From Isochrysis galbana (taxonomy: Eukaryota > Haptophyta > Isochrysidales > Isochrysidaceae): a DNA stretch of 64,000 bases. A program made the position numbers and the translations under genes. The stretch is from contig CM030935.1 in the NCBI GenBank assembly GCA_018136815.1, forward strand, positions 1,670,204 through 1,734,203, in the 5' to 3' direction. The stretch's first letter is position 1, and each line of letters begins with the position of its first letter. The notes beneath the pieces are model-generated. The model saw only the letters and a program-made list of their open reading frames with translations. It did no database searches and had not been told where the DNA came from. Positions 40,138 to 50,640 of this stretch are shown here, in pieces.

Positions 40138-40412
40138 CTTGTAACTAGATACCATAAGGGCACTATCTACTTGTAACTAGATAGCATTTCGGCACTATCT
40201 ACTTCTATCCAGATAGTGCTCGCCGGGGGTTATTCGACGCCCTAGTGCATGGGGGGAGTCGCATGATGGCGGGGCGGGGGAAAGGGAAAGGGAAAGGGAA
40301 AGGGCCGGGAGAATGTGGGTGGGGGTGTAGAAAGTTTTTGCTGCGTGAGAAGAAAGCAGAGGGTCCACGGCCGCGTGTGCGGTGAGAATATTAAAAGGTT
40401 TATTTACATAAT
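40138..40412 (+). mobile_element. Iterons and LINE 3' end fragment
   Basis: 40138-40225 holds repeats GGCACTATCTACTT and AACTAGATA(C/G)CAT, reminiscent of the subterminal repeats of the hAT-type element at 31028. 40245-40412 is a LINE 3' end ending GTGTGCGGTGAGAATATTAA AAGGTTTA, followed by GTCCTCTTTCGACGGAACGG. Confidence 0.55.
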
Positions 40413-40582
40413 TATTATAAAAATCAAGCCCGCTGTAAAACTATTTCATTTTATTTTATTTTAAATAAATAAACCCGTACTTTACGGGAGCATGGTCCTC
40501 TTTCGACGGAACGGGACCTTACATACGAGTACTAGTACGAAAATAGGGGGGGGGGGGGGAGGTAGAGCGGAGGGGGCGAGCG

Positions 40583-43030
40583 ATGACGTCCCGGCTGGCG
40601 TGCGATGTGGACATGGCGGAGGAGGAGGAGCTGCGGCGGATCGAGCACGGCGAGACGGAGGAGGAGGGTCTTGGCGAGGAAAGCCTGCTCTTCTGCTGCG
40701 CCGCCAGCCACCAGCGCACAGTAAAGGACCCGATGCTCGCCGGCCAGCTCCGGCTCTTTCCGCGGCGGATGGAGTTTGCGCCGCACGGAGCGCCACCCTC
40801 GCTCTCACTCCCCCTCCGATCAATATCGAACTGGAAGCTTTCGAAGCCGGGTGTGGGCGCCGTGATGGCCAAGATCGTGCTCGCCGGTGGGGAATCTCAC
40901 ATCTTTCGCTTCGAGCAGCTCGCCGAGCGCACACGCTTCCTTGAGACACTTGTGCCACTCAGTCATGCAGAGCATGCGGCGTCCAGCCGTCCTGCCACTG
41001 CCACACCACCGCCGCCGCCTTCGAGCTCCACATCATCGACTACCCGCCCACTTTCGGGCGGCATCCACGCTGGCCTCAGTCCCAGCGATGCGATGGCCGC
41101 CGAGCAGAGGCTCAAGGACGATCCGGATTTGCGGAAGCTCTTCGAATCCATCGTTGTACGGTCGGGTGTGCTCACCCCAGCCGAGTTTTGGGCGCAACGG
41201 CGTGGCCTTCTCCGAGCGGCAGTGCAGCGCGAGGGGTTTTCTACTCGGAGGGAAGATGCGGCTGTCGAGGAGGTGAGCGTCCCTTCATCGACCAGTGTGG
41301 GTGGGAAGCCATCGGACACATCTGGCAAGGTAGTCTTCACCCTGACACCAGCCATGATGGCACGCATTTTCGAGACCTATCCTGCGGTCCACCAGTCGTT
41401 CCTTGATAATGTGCCGCACAACGTGAGCGAGTCGGCCTTTTGGCAGCGCTACTTCCGAGCCCAGGTGAGAGGCAATCACTGAACGACCACTCTTTGAATG
41501 GTTTCATGCTGAGTGGCCTCACCTAGCCATTGTCCCTGCCACAGAGCAATGCGCCCCAAATTGCATGTCTATCCCCGCCTTGTAGGCGAAGCGTGAGGCC
41601 AAGCAGCGGCAAGCGGGCTCTCTCCCTCCGCCCACTGCGGGCTCCGATGCGATAGTTGATGACGACAATCTTCCTCCCGCGCGCAAACGACCGCGCGCGC
41701 CGCCGCTTTATCCGGATACGCAGCTTTCCGGCGAGGAGGCAGCTGCAGTTTCACACAGAGGAGGCTACGGGTTAGCGCCCGAGGACGAGCGGGCAGCGCC
41801 TGCTGGCGGCGATGCAACAGGCACGGCAGGCGACGCTAGGATCGAATCTCAGAGGGAGAGAGCGCTTCGTAATATGATGCAGGTGCGTGCGCTGGTGGTA
41901 GATGAAGGCTTGGAGACCCTTGATTGTGCGTGCGGCGCAGAGAGAGACGTAGAATGAGTGGCTTCAGTGGCTCGTGCTGAACCACTGCAACCCCTCTCGG
42001 TGGAGTTTAGGGATACAACCACCACGGGCGCGTGGTGCTCGATGGCTTCGGTCGCGGAATTGCTGACGTAGCCGCAGAGGATGCCGCCAAGGCCGCCAGG
42101 CATAAGGAGGTACGCCGTGATCGCTTGCTGCAATTTGCGTATTCACTCTCGCAAAAGTGCTTTTCTTGCTGCTCTAGACTTCATTCACACAATTTTGCGT
42201 GCTTATGATGCGGTCTTCGGAGTTCGAGAACGACGTCGCCACAAGCCAGCTCACAACGCTGTGTTGGAGGGCGCCATCATGTTGCGTTCAAGTTCACTCT
42301 ATTAGCCCTCCTTACGCTATCGCCTCGCCATCACTCTTAGGTTCGCACGAGCTGGGTTAGTCTACCCGATTTAGCAGCTGAGAAAGCTCCGGAGATGCAG
42401 CTATTACCCCCAAAACTTAGTGCCATAGGAGCCTTGGATCACGCGCCCGCTGTTTCATCGACAACATCTGCGGCTGCAGTCGGTGAAGCCGCGGACAAGG
42501 CGGCCACGCTAGTCCCTGCCGCCAAGGGCGGGGAGCTCCGCCCTACGCCCGACATGGAGCGTCTTACGGCATGCAGATCCGCCGTCCACGCTCTACTAGC
42601 TCGCGTGGCCGATACGGACGGAGACCACTGTGGGCTGCCCTCCACAGATCTGGCCCTGGGTATGGCCGTCCGCGGCGCCGCGGCACCGTGCCCGCACACC
42701 CGAGACGCCGAGGGCGGAGGCGTCGTCTCAGCACCGGTGCTGCAATCGGAACTTCGAGACTTCACCCAGCGGACGATTGAATATCTCAAGTACTTTTACG
42801 CGAGCTTTCCTCTCTCACTCCATCCAGGAGCACGGGAGCGTGTGCAAAAGCTCAATGTGGCGATGGCTAAGTTGAGCGGCGAGCTCGATGCATTCAAGCG
42901 GTGCCTTCCAAAGGATAGCCCGGCCATGTCGTCGGCGGTGGTCAAGCACGTCGCCCCATTACAATACTTGCTCGCATTGGGCCAAGAGACGTTCGAGCGA
43001 GAGGTAGTGCGGAAGACAACCTCCAGCTAA
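40583..43030 (+). CDS. TFB1: TFIIH subunit TFB1/p62 (GTF2H1)
   Basis: Exons 40583-41464, 41586-41882, 42011-42109 and 42341-43030, all phase 0, with GT-AG introns of 121, 128 and 231 bp; 655 aa. Residues ~35-128 form the PH-like domain (LLFCCAASHQRTVKDPMLAG, LRLFPRRMEF, SHIFRFEQLAERTRFLETLV). Two BSD domains follow: LRKLFESIVVRSGVLTPAEF-WAQRRGLL (183-210) and FTLTPAMMARIFETYPAVHQ ... ESAFWQRYFRAQ (252-294). Exon 3 gives GYNHHGRVVLDGFG, at the place of the conserved N-x-H-S/G-x-V-V-L segment. The end (IEYLKYFYASFPLSLHPGAR, KLSGELDAFKRCL) is the C-terminal helix region that packs on p34/XPD in known structures. In other eukaryotes the protein is a core TFIIH subunit in transcription initiation and nucleotide-excision repair; the PH domain contacts activators and TFIIE. 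The Pro/Ser linker at 132-160 and the Ala/Gly-rich stretch before the C-terminus are lineage extras. Exon borders were selected by frame and family continuity. Confidence 0.9.
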
Positions 43031-43169
43031 CACGCGGCCCATGGACGGAAAGTGTCAGCCACATAACCCGGATAAGTTTAGGTGTAGGTGCCTCCTGGCG
43101 GGAATGTCCGACTCTAGTACTACAATGGACTGGCAGATGGCGGTACTACCTGTGGTAGGCATAGGTCAG

Positions 43170-43570
43170 CTATCACCATAAAAAAAACCTTTCAATATTC
43201 TCGCCTCGCTTGCGGCTAGGGGACTCGTTTCTAGTAGTACTAGTAGCCACGCCCTTTCCCCTTCCTTTCCCTCGCTACTCGCCTTGCGGCATCTCCCCTT
43301 GTGCTCTAGCCTTAGGGGCTCAGGTTGGGGGTGGGTGGGTTTGAGCGGGGTGCACCTGCCCCCAGCGGTAAGATCTCGCCCTCCTCCTATGCCGCTAGGT
43401 GGCCCGTTTCTTTCTCAATGTGACCTGTTTCTTTCTCAATGTGACCTGTTTCTTTCTCAATGTGACACGGATGCCGCATTAGTGGGAGGTTGTCTGTTGT
43501 CGAGTACCGGTTTTGCGTCGGGGGGGGTTACTTCGGCGCGATTTGTCGTTCAGTTTTAGGCGAGTCTCTC
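43170..43570 (-). mobile_element. LINE 3' end fragment, tail type II
   Basis: AAAAAAACCTTTCAATATTC at 43180 is the reverse of the type II tail, followed by the family 3' UTR (CTTGCGGCATCTCCCCTTGT). At 43405-43470 TGACCTGTTTCTTTCTCAAT is repeated three times. Confidence 0.65.
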
Positions 43571-43586
43571 GGCGAGGTCGAGCGCA

Positions 43587-43800
43587 ACTATCAGTAAAAC
43601 GATAGGGTCATGAAGCGCGCGCCGCTCCCCTCCCCCAACTGATAGGGTCATGAAGCGCGCGCCGCTCCCCTCCCCCGCCGCCGCTGCCCTCGCCGGGATA
43701 GACGAAGTCCTCATGGACACGCCGCTGTCGCCGAAGCGACCGCGCTAGGACGACCCGCCCAGCCAGGTGCCAGGTGGGCACAAGAGCCACCCCACCACTC
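43587..43800 (+). mobile_element. LINE 5' end with a tandemly duplicated start
   Basis: CAACTATCAGTAAAACGATA, GGGTC and ATGAAGCGCGCGCC are followed, after CCCCTCCCCC, by a second AACTGATAGGGTCATGAAGC. Then come DTPLSPKRPR-type codons as in the ORF1 at 35833. There is no 3' end. Confidence 0.7.
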
Positions 43801-43910
43801 CCCCACTACACCACAAACAGAGACATAGAGACAAAAGCCTGCATGCTGGCAGCCATGCTGCAGCACAAGCTACACCACCCTCCACAGCCACATTCATCAC
43901 ACCCCACCAC

Positions 43911-44610
43911 TAACTAAGTTTATACTTGGTTCACCCATGGGGGGGGGGGGCACGAGCCCCCCCCCCCCCCCGCGACTCTCCACTCCTCCCCCGCCATGGG
44001 GGAGGGGGAAAAAACCTTTTAAGTTTCTCGCCTCACACGTGGCCCTGAACCATTCCTACGTAGCCACGCCCCTTTCCCTTCCTCACCCTCATCCCCCGCC
44101 TTGCGGCAACTCCCCTCGTGCTCTACTTAGTTAGGGGCTCGGGTCATGTGGGGATCCGAGCGGAGCGGGGTGCACCTGTCCTCAGCTGCGCGTTCTCAAC
44201 TTCCTCCTGTGCTGCTGGGTGACCTGTTTCTTGTAGTAGTAATAATAAAACATCTGAAGATTCGGGCTACTCATGCTAGCTATACGGGTCCACGTACTCA
44301 CGGTACTCACTAACGACATCGCCTATACCCCAGTTTACTCACTCCCTTACACTACCCCCTTCATTCCTTTGTCTTTGGTATCGGGGGGGGGGGGCCGCGT
44401 GCACTACAACGGGCCAAGTGCAGGGGGTGGGCTGGGGCAGACCTGCTGGTGTGGTGTTCCTGTGGCAAAACAAACGTAAACGCCTGTTGCTCGTGACACT
44501 TCGTGCCCCTGGGGGGTCTCGGCCCCCTCTTCTCGCGTCTTTTTCAAGTGTCGCCGCGCTTTCGCGGCATTCGCATGTCGCTCGAGGTGTCGGCCTGAAA
44601 ACATACCGTA
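43911..44610. mobile_element. Three stacked LINE ends
   Basis: 43911-44007 (+) is a P2 5' end (AACTAAGTTTATACTTGGTT, CACCCATGG). 44009-44240 (-) is a type II 3' end (AAAAAACCTTTTAAGTTTCT). 44247-44610 (-) is a type I 3' end (AAAACATCTGAAGATTCGGG) with the coding piece LKKTREEGAETPQGHEVSRA. Confidence 0.7.
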
Positions 44611-45150
44611 AACAGGCGTGAGTATTACCTTTTTGTGTGTCAGATCGTGTCGTTTTTTTGTCGTGCTTTTTTCGTCGTTCTCTTCGCTCTCCTACGGGCG
44701 TGCGATGCCTGCGCGCGCCATGGCCCCCCTCTGAGGGGCCCCTCGGGTCCCTCCCAGCGCGGAACTGCGGTCGCTAGCCTCGCGGCTAGGGGTGGAATAT
44801 ATGATAAAGGCCGCCTCTGAGGCGGGCTCGGTGACGAGTGACGAGACAACAAACAACATAACAGACAACACAGTAATCAAGCGCAAACGGGCCAGCACGC
44901 AACTCCAAAACACACCCCAAACAAATGCACACCATGAGGAGGCCCGCGAGAAAAAAAAAGCCACAAGAGAGAAAACCAATAGGCCTGCCCTGAACGCGCG
45001 CCCATAACCGGGCCCATGGTAGTGCACCAGGGCCGCACCCCCGACACCGAAGACAAAGGAACGAGGGGGGGAAGGGGAGGGAACGGAGGGAGGGGACGAA
45101 AGGGCGTTGTCCGCTACGCGGAGGTAGATACCGACTAGCGATAGGTGTGT
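44611..45150 (+). mobile_element. LINE 3' UTR fragment lacking its terminal tail
   Basis: 44960-45150 matches the 3' UTR of the element at 22944 (ATGGTAGTGCACCAGGGCCG, CACCGAAGACAAAGGAACGA, CGACTAGCGATAGGTGTGTA) but stops before GCCCTGAATC, where AAATAAAATAATTAATG begins. 44611-44950 is unassigned. Confidence 0.5.
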
Positions 45151-45162
45151 AAAATAAAATAA

Positions 45163-45355
45163 TTAATGTTATATCCTAGCCAACCCCACTAGCTAATTGG
45201 ACACAACTTTCCCGTCCCGGAATCCCGCCATGCCTGACGAGCCAGGTGTCCGAGTGCTACCGGGGGGAGGGGGCACCGCCCCCTCCCCCCGATATTCGTC
45301 CTCCCCCCAGTGCACGCACCGACCCCGCGCACCCCAGCACGTCCTCTCCTAGACC
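45163..45355. repeat. Second copy of the ~195-bp repeat at 8697
   Basis: Same block order as 8697-8890, from TCCTAGCCAACCCCACTAGC to GCACGTCCTCTCCT. Immediately right of it, GACCAAAAGCGTTCAATTAT recalls the GAACGCTTTT repeats at 14820-14900. Confidence 0.85.
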
Positions 45356-45477
45356 AAAAGCGTTCAATTATCCCCATCCCTGCTAACACCTTTCATTGTC
45401 ACCTGGAGGTTACTTGAGTCAACTTGACACTTCACATGTTGAAACACACACGTGGTCTGACTCCATTCACTCGATTT

Positions 45478-45815
45478 GGGGAGGGTTGGAGCTTTTGGGA
45501 GTCGGAGAGTGTGATTGGAAGCTTGAGTGGGGTTGAGTGGGGCGAAGGTGTTGATCGGGGGAGCTTTTGGGAGTCGGAGCTTGGGTGGGGTTGGAGCTTG
45601 GGTGGGCGGTGGTGGGCGGTGGAGAGGTGGGCGTTGGAAAGGGGGAGGAGGAGAGGGGTGGTGAAAAGGTGGGCGGTGGGGTTGGAGCTTGGGTGGCTTG
45701 GGTGGGGTTGAAGCTCGGAAGCTTGGCTGGGGCGAAGGTGTTGGTCGGAGGAGGGTTGGAGCTTTTGGGAGTCGGAGCTTGGGTGGTTCGGAGCTTGGGT
45801 GGTTTGGAGCTTGGG
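45478..45815. repeat. Degenerate minisatellite (GGAGCTTGGGTGG / GGGAGTCGGAGCTT)
   Basis: More than ten imperfect copies of TTGGAGCTTGGGTGG, interspersed with TTTTGGGAGTCGGAGCTTGG and GGTGGGCGGTGGAGAGG. Translations on either strand are low complexity. It abuts the hAT transposase remnant. Confidence 0.85.
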
Positions 45816-46156
45816 ACTTCCCATCTGCAGCCACTTGCCGAATGTCGCGACCAAGTTGGAGCAAGAGCGCCAAGACTACCTATTGGCTTGTCGCGGGACG
45901 TCGATCAATCACGTTGATGTCAAAGAATTCACTCATGAAGTCCTACTTTGGTGGAAGTCAAACCATACGAAGTTTCCCACGTGGGCAACTGCTGCTAGAA
46001 TCACTATGTGTCTCAGTCCCAATTCTGCTTCGTGTGAAAATGTATTCTCCTTGCTCACCTGTATCCTGTATGTTTGGTCCGAATCGGGCATCTAGCCTAG
46101 CAGATCAAATCCAGTCTGCTCTGATGTTGCGCTACAATAAGTCCAAACGTGTGTGA
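45799..46156 (+). pseudogene. hAT transposase C-terminal (dimerisation) remnant
   Basis: The frame 45830-46095 gives VKEFTHEVLLWWKSNHTKFP, TWATAARITMCLSPNSASCE and NVFSLL, the W-W...F-P...A...S-A-S-x-E-x-V-F-S pattern of the hATC dimerisation domain. The expected continuation (SLADQIQSALMLRYNKSKRV) is in a different frame ending at 46156, so a frameshift near 46070 kills it. The catalytic DDE region is absent; the minisatellite lies where it should be. It shows that hAT elements have been active in this genome and could once have mobilised the MITE at 31028; no terminal repeats link the two. Confidence 0.8.
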
Positions 46157-46443
46157 GAGAAGTGAGAGTGAATGAAATGGATATGTAATTCAACTCTTAT
46201 GTTCACCTCTTCTTCATTCATTGGTAAGTAGTAAGTAGCAGGCTAGAGCCGGTAGCCTAGCAGGTGCACGCAATGAACCGGGCGGTGGCGTGTGGCGTGC
46301 GCATGTGCTACAATGGACGCGGACGGAGTTTTTTTGTCCTCGGAGTGACAAGTCTGTACAAGTTTGGGTGCCTTTTGGCGACAAGAATGACAAACTTGTC
46401 GTGCAAGTTTGGGCATGTCGGACGACAATAATTGGTCAGGCCC
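46157..46443. other. No gene recognised
   Basis: Short repeats of GACAAGTCTGTACAAGTTTGG / GACAAACTTGTCGTGCAAGT at 46350-46410; otherwise nothing seen. Confidence 0.35.
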
Positions 46444-46876
46444 AACCCCTCTTCAGGTCCCCAGGAGGCCAGCAGGGGCCTGGGAGCGCAGCTCAGGGGG
46501 CAGGTGAGGCTGGGGCATGACCCTGGCCCATCCTGCCTCTCCATCGCTGGCTCTCGAGCCCCTGCCAGTCGACTGGAGCTGGCTGGGGGGTCCTGATCAG
46601 GGGGGCCCAGGGGGAGGAGGGGCTGATCAAAGGGATGGGCTGGCCACGACAGGCCAGGACGGGCGAATCAGGCGTGCCTGTGGGGAGAGGGATGGGTCAG
46701 CATGGCAGTGTGCTCCTGGCAAGCCATCAGGCATGCCAGGAGAGTGGGTGGTTCCTCCCCCATGGCGGGGGAGGAGTGGAGAGAGGGGGGGGCTCGTGCC
46801 CCGCCATGGGTGAACCAAGTATAAACTTAGTTGTAGCGATAGGTGTGTAGCCCTGAATCTTCAGATCTTTTTTTTT
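46444..46876. mobile_element. Inverted P2 5' piece joined to a LINE 3' tail
   Basis: 46832-46444 (minus) repeats 38190-38580. It is joined at 46833 to 43 bases of LINE 3' end on the plus strand, TAGCGATAGGTGTGTAGCCC ... CTTCAGAT plus T's. The same kind of joint is at 19590. Confidence 0.75.
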
Positions 46877-46877
46877 T

Positions 46878-47096
46878 GTGAGTTGTTGGGGTGAGTCTTG
46901 TCCGTGTGGCACTGTGGGCTTGGCTCGGGCCGTGGCTCGCGGGTACCTGGGCTGTTGGGCTGGCATGGCCCTAGCTGGAGGGCGTTACGCCTGCGCAGCG
47001 TCTGTCATGTCGTGGTCAGTCGGCGCGGTGGAGTGGGCGGGGAGAAGGGTTGGGAGCGAGGCGCGCTCCATGACCCTATCGTTATAAACGATACTT
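46878..47096 (-). mobile_element. LINE 5'-end fragment
   Basis: On the minus strand: GTATCGTTTATAACGATAGG, GTC, ATGGAGCGCGCCTCG and ~65 codons of Ala/Pro-rich ORF1. Its far end touches the poly-T of the previous fragment. Confidence 0.7.
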
Positions 47097-47518
47097 GGAC
47101 AAAGCTCGAGGTAAATGCATGGAAACATGGAAACCCTGTACTCGCGCACACCACCTCGCGCGACTTCGGTGCGCACTACCAATAGGGCGTCAGAGCCCTT
47201 CAAAGCAATCGGTAGATGTATGCACCTCTAGGGTTCCCCGCAGCGGCGGCGTCTTACCAGACCTCTCCCCCCGGCTGTCAACCTCTAATGACCAAGGGCA
47301 ACACAAGGATGGTGGCCGCAGTCGTCAAAAACGGCAGGTTCTGTTTCCGCGATGGCATGTGAAAAGCCCCGCGTTCTCACCCGCGTGTGTGTACGATGGT
47401 CTGTACTATGTTGCATTATGAAAGAGCGCTGACAATGCGCACTCGCAGCAGTTGGGCGAGGGGACTCCGGAGTCGCGGACCATGTGTGTGTACGCCAAGG
47501 ACCGATAGCGACTACGTG
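47097..47518. other. 3' flank of the oxidoreductase gene
   Basis: No ORF with family features; nothing else seen. Confidence 0.35.
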
Positions 47519-49009
47519 TCATGGCACCAGGACCACCTTCCCAGTCGTCTTGCGGCCATCGATCAGGTCGAATGCCCTATTCACCTCGGACAATGGCACC
47601 CTGTCGCAGATGTGAGGCTGCAGCTTGCCTTTCAGCCACCAGGCAATGAGAGTTTCAGCCGACGACATCAACGTGGTTGGATCATTTGCAAGGTGAGCGC
47701 CCCAATAAACTCCCGTGAGTGAAACATTCTTGACGAGCAGAATGTTCGCGGGAATGCGCGGGATGACGCCTACGACCGGGTTGAAGGATGAGGGCGAAGA
47801 GCACGGTGCGTGGTGAGCGGCAGAATGGAAGGGTGTAATTGGCCTTGCTAATCAAGCGGTCGACAATCTCAACAATGGCAAGCGTGGACATCCATCTCCG
47901 TGCACACAGCAACTCCCGGAGCGGAGCGCGGCCCACTCGAACAAAAAGAATAATCCCCGCCCCATCCACTGCCCCCTCGCCCTCATCGCGCATTACGCCC
48001 GGCCGATGGCCTGGAAGCTGGAGTCCTTCGCCAAACGTGCATATGCTAGAGCGGCCTTGTACCTGAGGCGAATCCAACAACAGCGGCTCGACCGTTCCAG
48101 TTGAGCGAGCGCACGCAGGCCTCCAGTAGATCTCCTCCTACCATGTCAACTGCCACATCAATACCTCGTTCACCCGCAGCGGCTTTGAGCCGGGCACGAA
48201 ATTCCTTTGCATCTGCATCAGAGTAGTTTATTCCGAGCGCCTCTGCTCCTTTGCTAGTTGCAGTGCTAAGCTTCTCATCGGATCCACACGCAGCGATCAC
48301 GCGCGATGCGCCCATCAGCTTGGCTACCTCAACAGTGGCGAGTCCAACACCACCTGCGGCTGCTGTGACAAGCACAGTCTCTCCAGGCTGTAGCCGAGCG
48401 CGCTGCAATGCGACATGAGCCGTGCCATAGTTGAGAAGTAGTGCAGCCGCCTCGACCAAGTCTGCGCTTGCTGCAGCGGGAGGGAGTTTGAGACAGTGAT
48501 TCGAATGAGTCTGAATCTCGGAGGCGTATGCGCCGCCACGGCAAATTGCGACAACACGGTCGCCTACTCGGAACCCTGCCGCAGCCGCAGCCTCGCCCAC
48601 TTCGCTGACCTCGCCAGCCGCCTCATTGCCAGGTACAAATGGTGGATCCGCCTTCTCCTGGTACTGGCCGCGGCACTGCAGGATCTCGGCAAAGTTAACG
48701 CCAGCGGCGGCCACGCGCACACGCACCTGCGTCGCGAGCCGGGGTGCGGTCGGAGATGTGCAGAGAACGGCGGGCTGTGTGCCTTGCGGAGAGGGGAGGC
48801 ACGGAGGCGGAGAGGGTGGGCGAGCCGTGTGCAAGGGCTGGCTCCACCTGCTCCGGCCGGAGCGGAGGCAGCTGCCAGTCGGTCTGGTAGGCAAGCTTTG
48901 CGCCGATCTCCGTGCACACCGCCGCGCGCACTGCGTAGCCGCGCGCTGCGGGCGCGAGCGCGCGGCCGAGGGCCGGAGTGGCTCGGCGCGCCGGACGGAG
49001 CAGCGCCAT
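47519..49009 (-). CDS. Zeta-crystallin-type quinone oxidoreductase (MDR family)
   Basis: Exons 49009-48848, 48726-48063 and 47769-47519 (introns 121 and 293 bp; CAG|GTGGAG...GACGCAG and TCAG|GTACAA...GTCGTAG); 358 aa. The first ~35 residues (MALLRPARRATPALGRALAP) are Arg/Ala-rich without acids, a probable mitochondrial presequence. The GroES-like part has VRVRVAAAGVNFAEILQCRG and PFVPGNEAAGEVSEVG. The Rossmann domain has GETVLVTAAAGGVGLATVEV with AAGGVG, then RVIAACGSDEKL and IDVAVDMVGG. Across the last splice the text becomes VVGFASGVIPRIPANILLVK and NVSLTGVYWGAH, the hallmark C-terminal segment, ending KTTGKVVLVP. No zinc-ligand cysteines are present, as expected for NADPH:quinone reductases. 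Family members reduce quinones or enone electrophiles with NADPH. The ATG at 49009 is preferred over an upstream in-frame GTG. Confidence 0.88.
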
Positions 49010-49139
49010 CAAGCCGCGAGCGTCGCCGATACTCCTAGGGACGATCGTCACCGATTACTTCTCTCAAGTATTTTCTAGTGATATTAGTCTGGTTATTGTC
49101 GTTCCAATTTGGGGATGCTACCCTAGGTTGCGATGGCGT

Positions 49140-49532
49140 CGTTCCCGAAGTTCGCGTTTTCGTTTCAGTCGTTCAATCGATCCGGGGTCACCCTCATCAG
49201 TGCCGGGCCGGCCCCTCGTGCGCGAGCACGAGGGCGGTACCGCGGCTGTGTAGAGGCCAGGCCCGGAGGCCGGAGGCCTTCCCTATTGGAGCGTCCAACT
49301 GGTGAGGTGTGGTGGATAGTGGATGTGGCCGTGGATGGTGCTGTAGTTCTGCTGTAGCATGGCAGTTGCCAGCATGCAGGCTTCTGGCTCGCTGTTCGCC
49401 GTGTTGCGGGTGTGTGGCGTGGTGGCTCTAGTGCGCACTACTAGTGCCCACCTGGCTGGGCGGGTCTTCCTGGCGCGGTCGCTTTGGCGACGAGCGAGTG
49501 CGTTGAGCGTTGAGGGGTGTCGTGATAGTACC
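49140..49532 (-). mobile_element. LINE ORF1 fragment
   Basis: GCGGTACCGCGGCTGTGTAG and CCAGGCCC at 49233-49263 match 35530-35560 in the ORF1 of the element at 32605-35858. GCGCGGTCGCTTTGGCGACG matches its start region. Neither end is present. Confidence 0.5.
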
Positions 49533-49537
49533 GGGCT

Positions 49538-50640
49538 AAAAAAAAACTTCTTAATAATCTCGCCGCGCGCGCGACCCTGCACAGCCTCCCTGCAGCCACG
49601 CCCGCTTTCCTTACCGCCCCTCCACCTGCCTTGCGGCACGTCCCCTTGTGCTCTACCTAGCTAGTAGCTAGGGGCTGGGTGAAGTGGGTTTCCGGTGGCA
49701 GACGGTGTGTACCGGTCCCCGACGGCTTATCGCTCTCCTTCCTTCTTCGCCGCCGGGCTACCGGTTTCATTCTAGTCCTTTTTTGCTCCGGGCGCCGGGC
49801 GTCTATTGTCCGGTGTGCCTGCTGTGGGTGCCAATCGGGAGAGAAGCTGTCCGCCCCGAGGGTGCGGAAGTTTTTAGGCAAGCCGCTCCACCATGTCGAG
49901 CGCTTGTGCTACTAGCTTCAGGTTCACACTCACGATTAGGTTCCCTTTGTTATTAGTCTTGTATACGGGGGTGCTGAGGTCCCGTGGGGACTTGATCTTC
50001 GGCTTCCTGCCATGGGAGGCCTTGTTTGTGCGCGCGGTCGAGGTTCCGTCCGGGGGCCCAAGGCCTCTGACGAGGACCGTGAACCTGCTCAAGGTTCTTT
50101 CGATGACCGGCACGTGGTGGAATGAGTAGTGATCGAATTCTACTCTATAGAAGTCGCCTATTATCCTATTATGTGCCTCCATGCTATTAGGTAGAGGGCT
50201 TTAAGGCTATCGGGTGTCGGTGTGTTCGGGTATGCGAACAATCTGTCTTTGATCTTCTGGTTCGTCGATCTGTCCCTCGCGGGGGTGAACCCCGCCACGG
50301 CCTCTATGGTTTGGAATATCCGGACCGTGGAGGAGCATCTGGCTAGGTGTGTCGAATCTTCGCGGTGTTTTCCGCAGAGTCTACATATTGTGGTGGCCGC
50401 CGTTGCGAACCGGTTTCGTGTACCCAGTCTTCTATGGGTGATGTGCTTAAAGTGGGGATGTTTGTCCCTCGTGCGCGCGCACGCGCGGCACGTAGCATTC
50501 AGTGGGTGCGTGAGTGCGTGGGTGAGTGGGTGCACAGTAGTACACAGCACCGGCAGTGTGGTGTTAACCCGCTGCTGGTTGGTAGTACCAACACTTGCAG
50601 ATTGAGGTGTTAACGCATGTGCCACACCTAGCCAATGGAG
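49538..50640 (-). mobile_element. LINE 3' half: ORF2 C-terminus and type II tail
   Basis: Minus-strand frames 50625-50161 and 50182-49874 encode KHPHFKHITHRRLGTRNRFA, CRLCGKHREDSTHLARC (C-x2-C-x8-H-x3-C), LKALYLIAWRHIIG, DFYRVEFDHYSFHHVPVIER and LKLVAQALDMVERLA, paralleling 18282-18845. They overlap in different frames, so the copy is broken. The tail is GGCGAGATTATTAAGAAG plus T's at 49541-49549. At 50600-50650 GAGGTGTTAACGCA is repeated. Confidence 0.85.

Noticed and set aside
46517-46813. 98-codon ORF repeated at 38209-38505
   Set aside because: It is antisense to the direction given by the P2 palindrome and start codon; repetition reflects copying of the element, not a gene.
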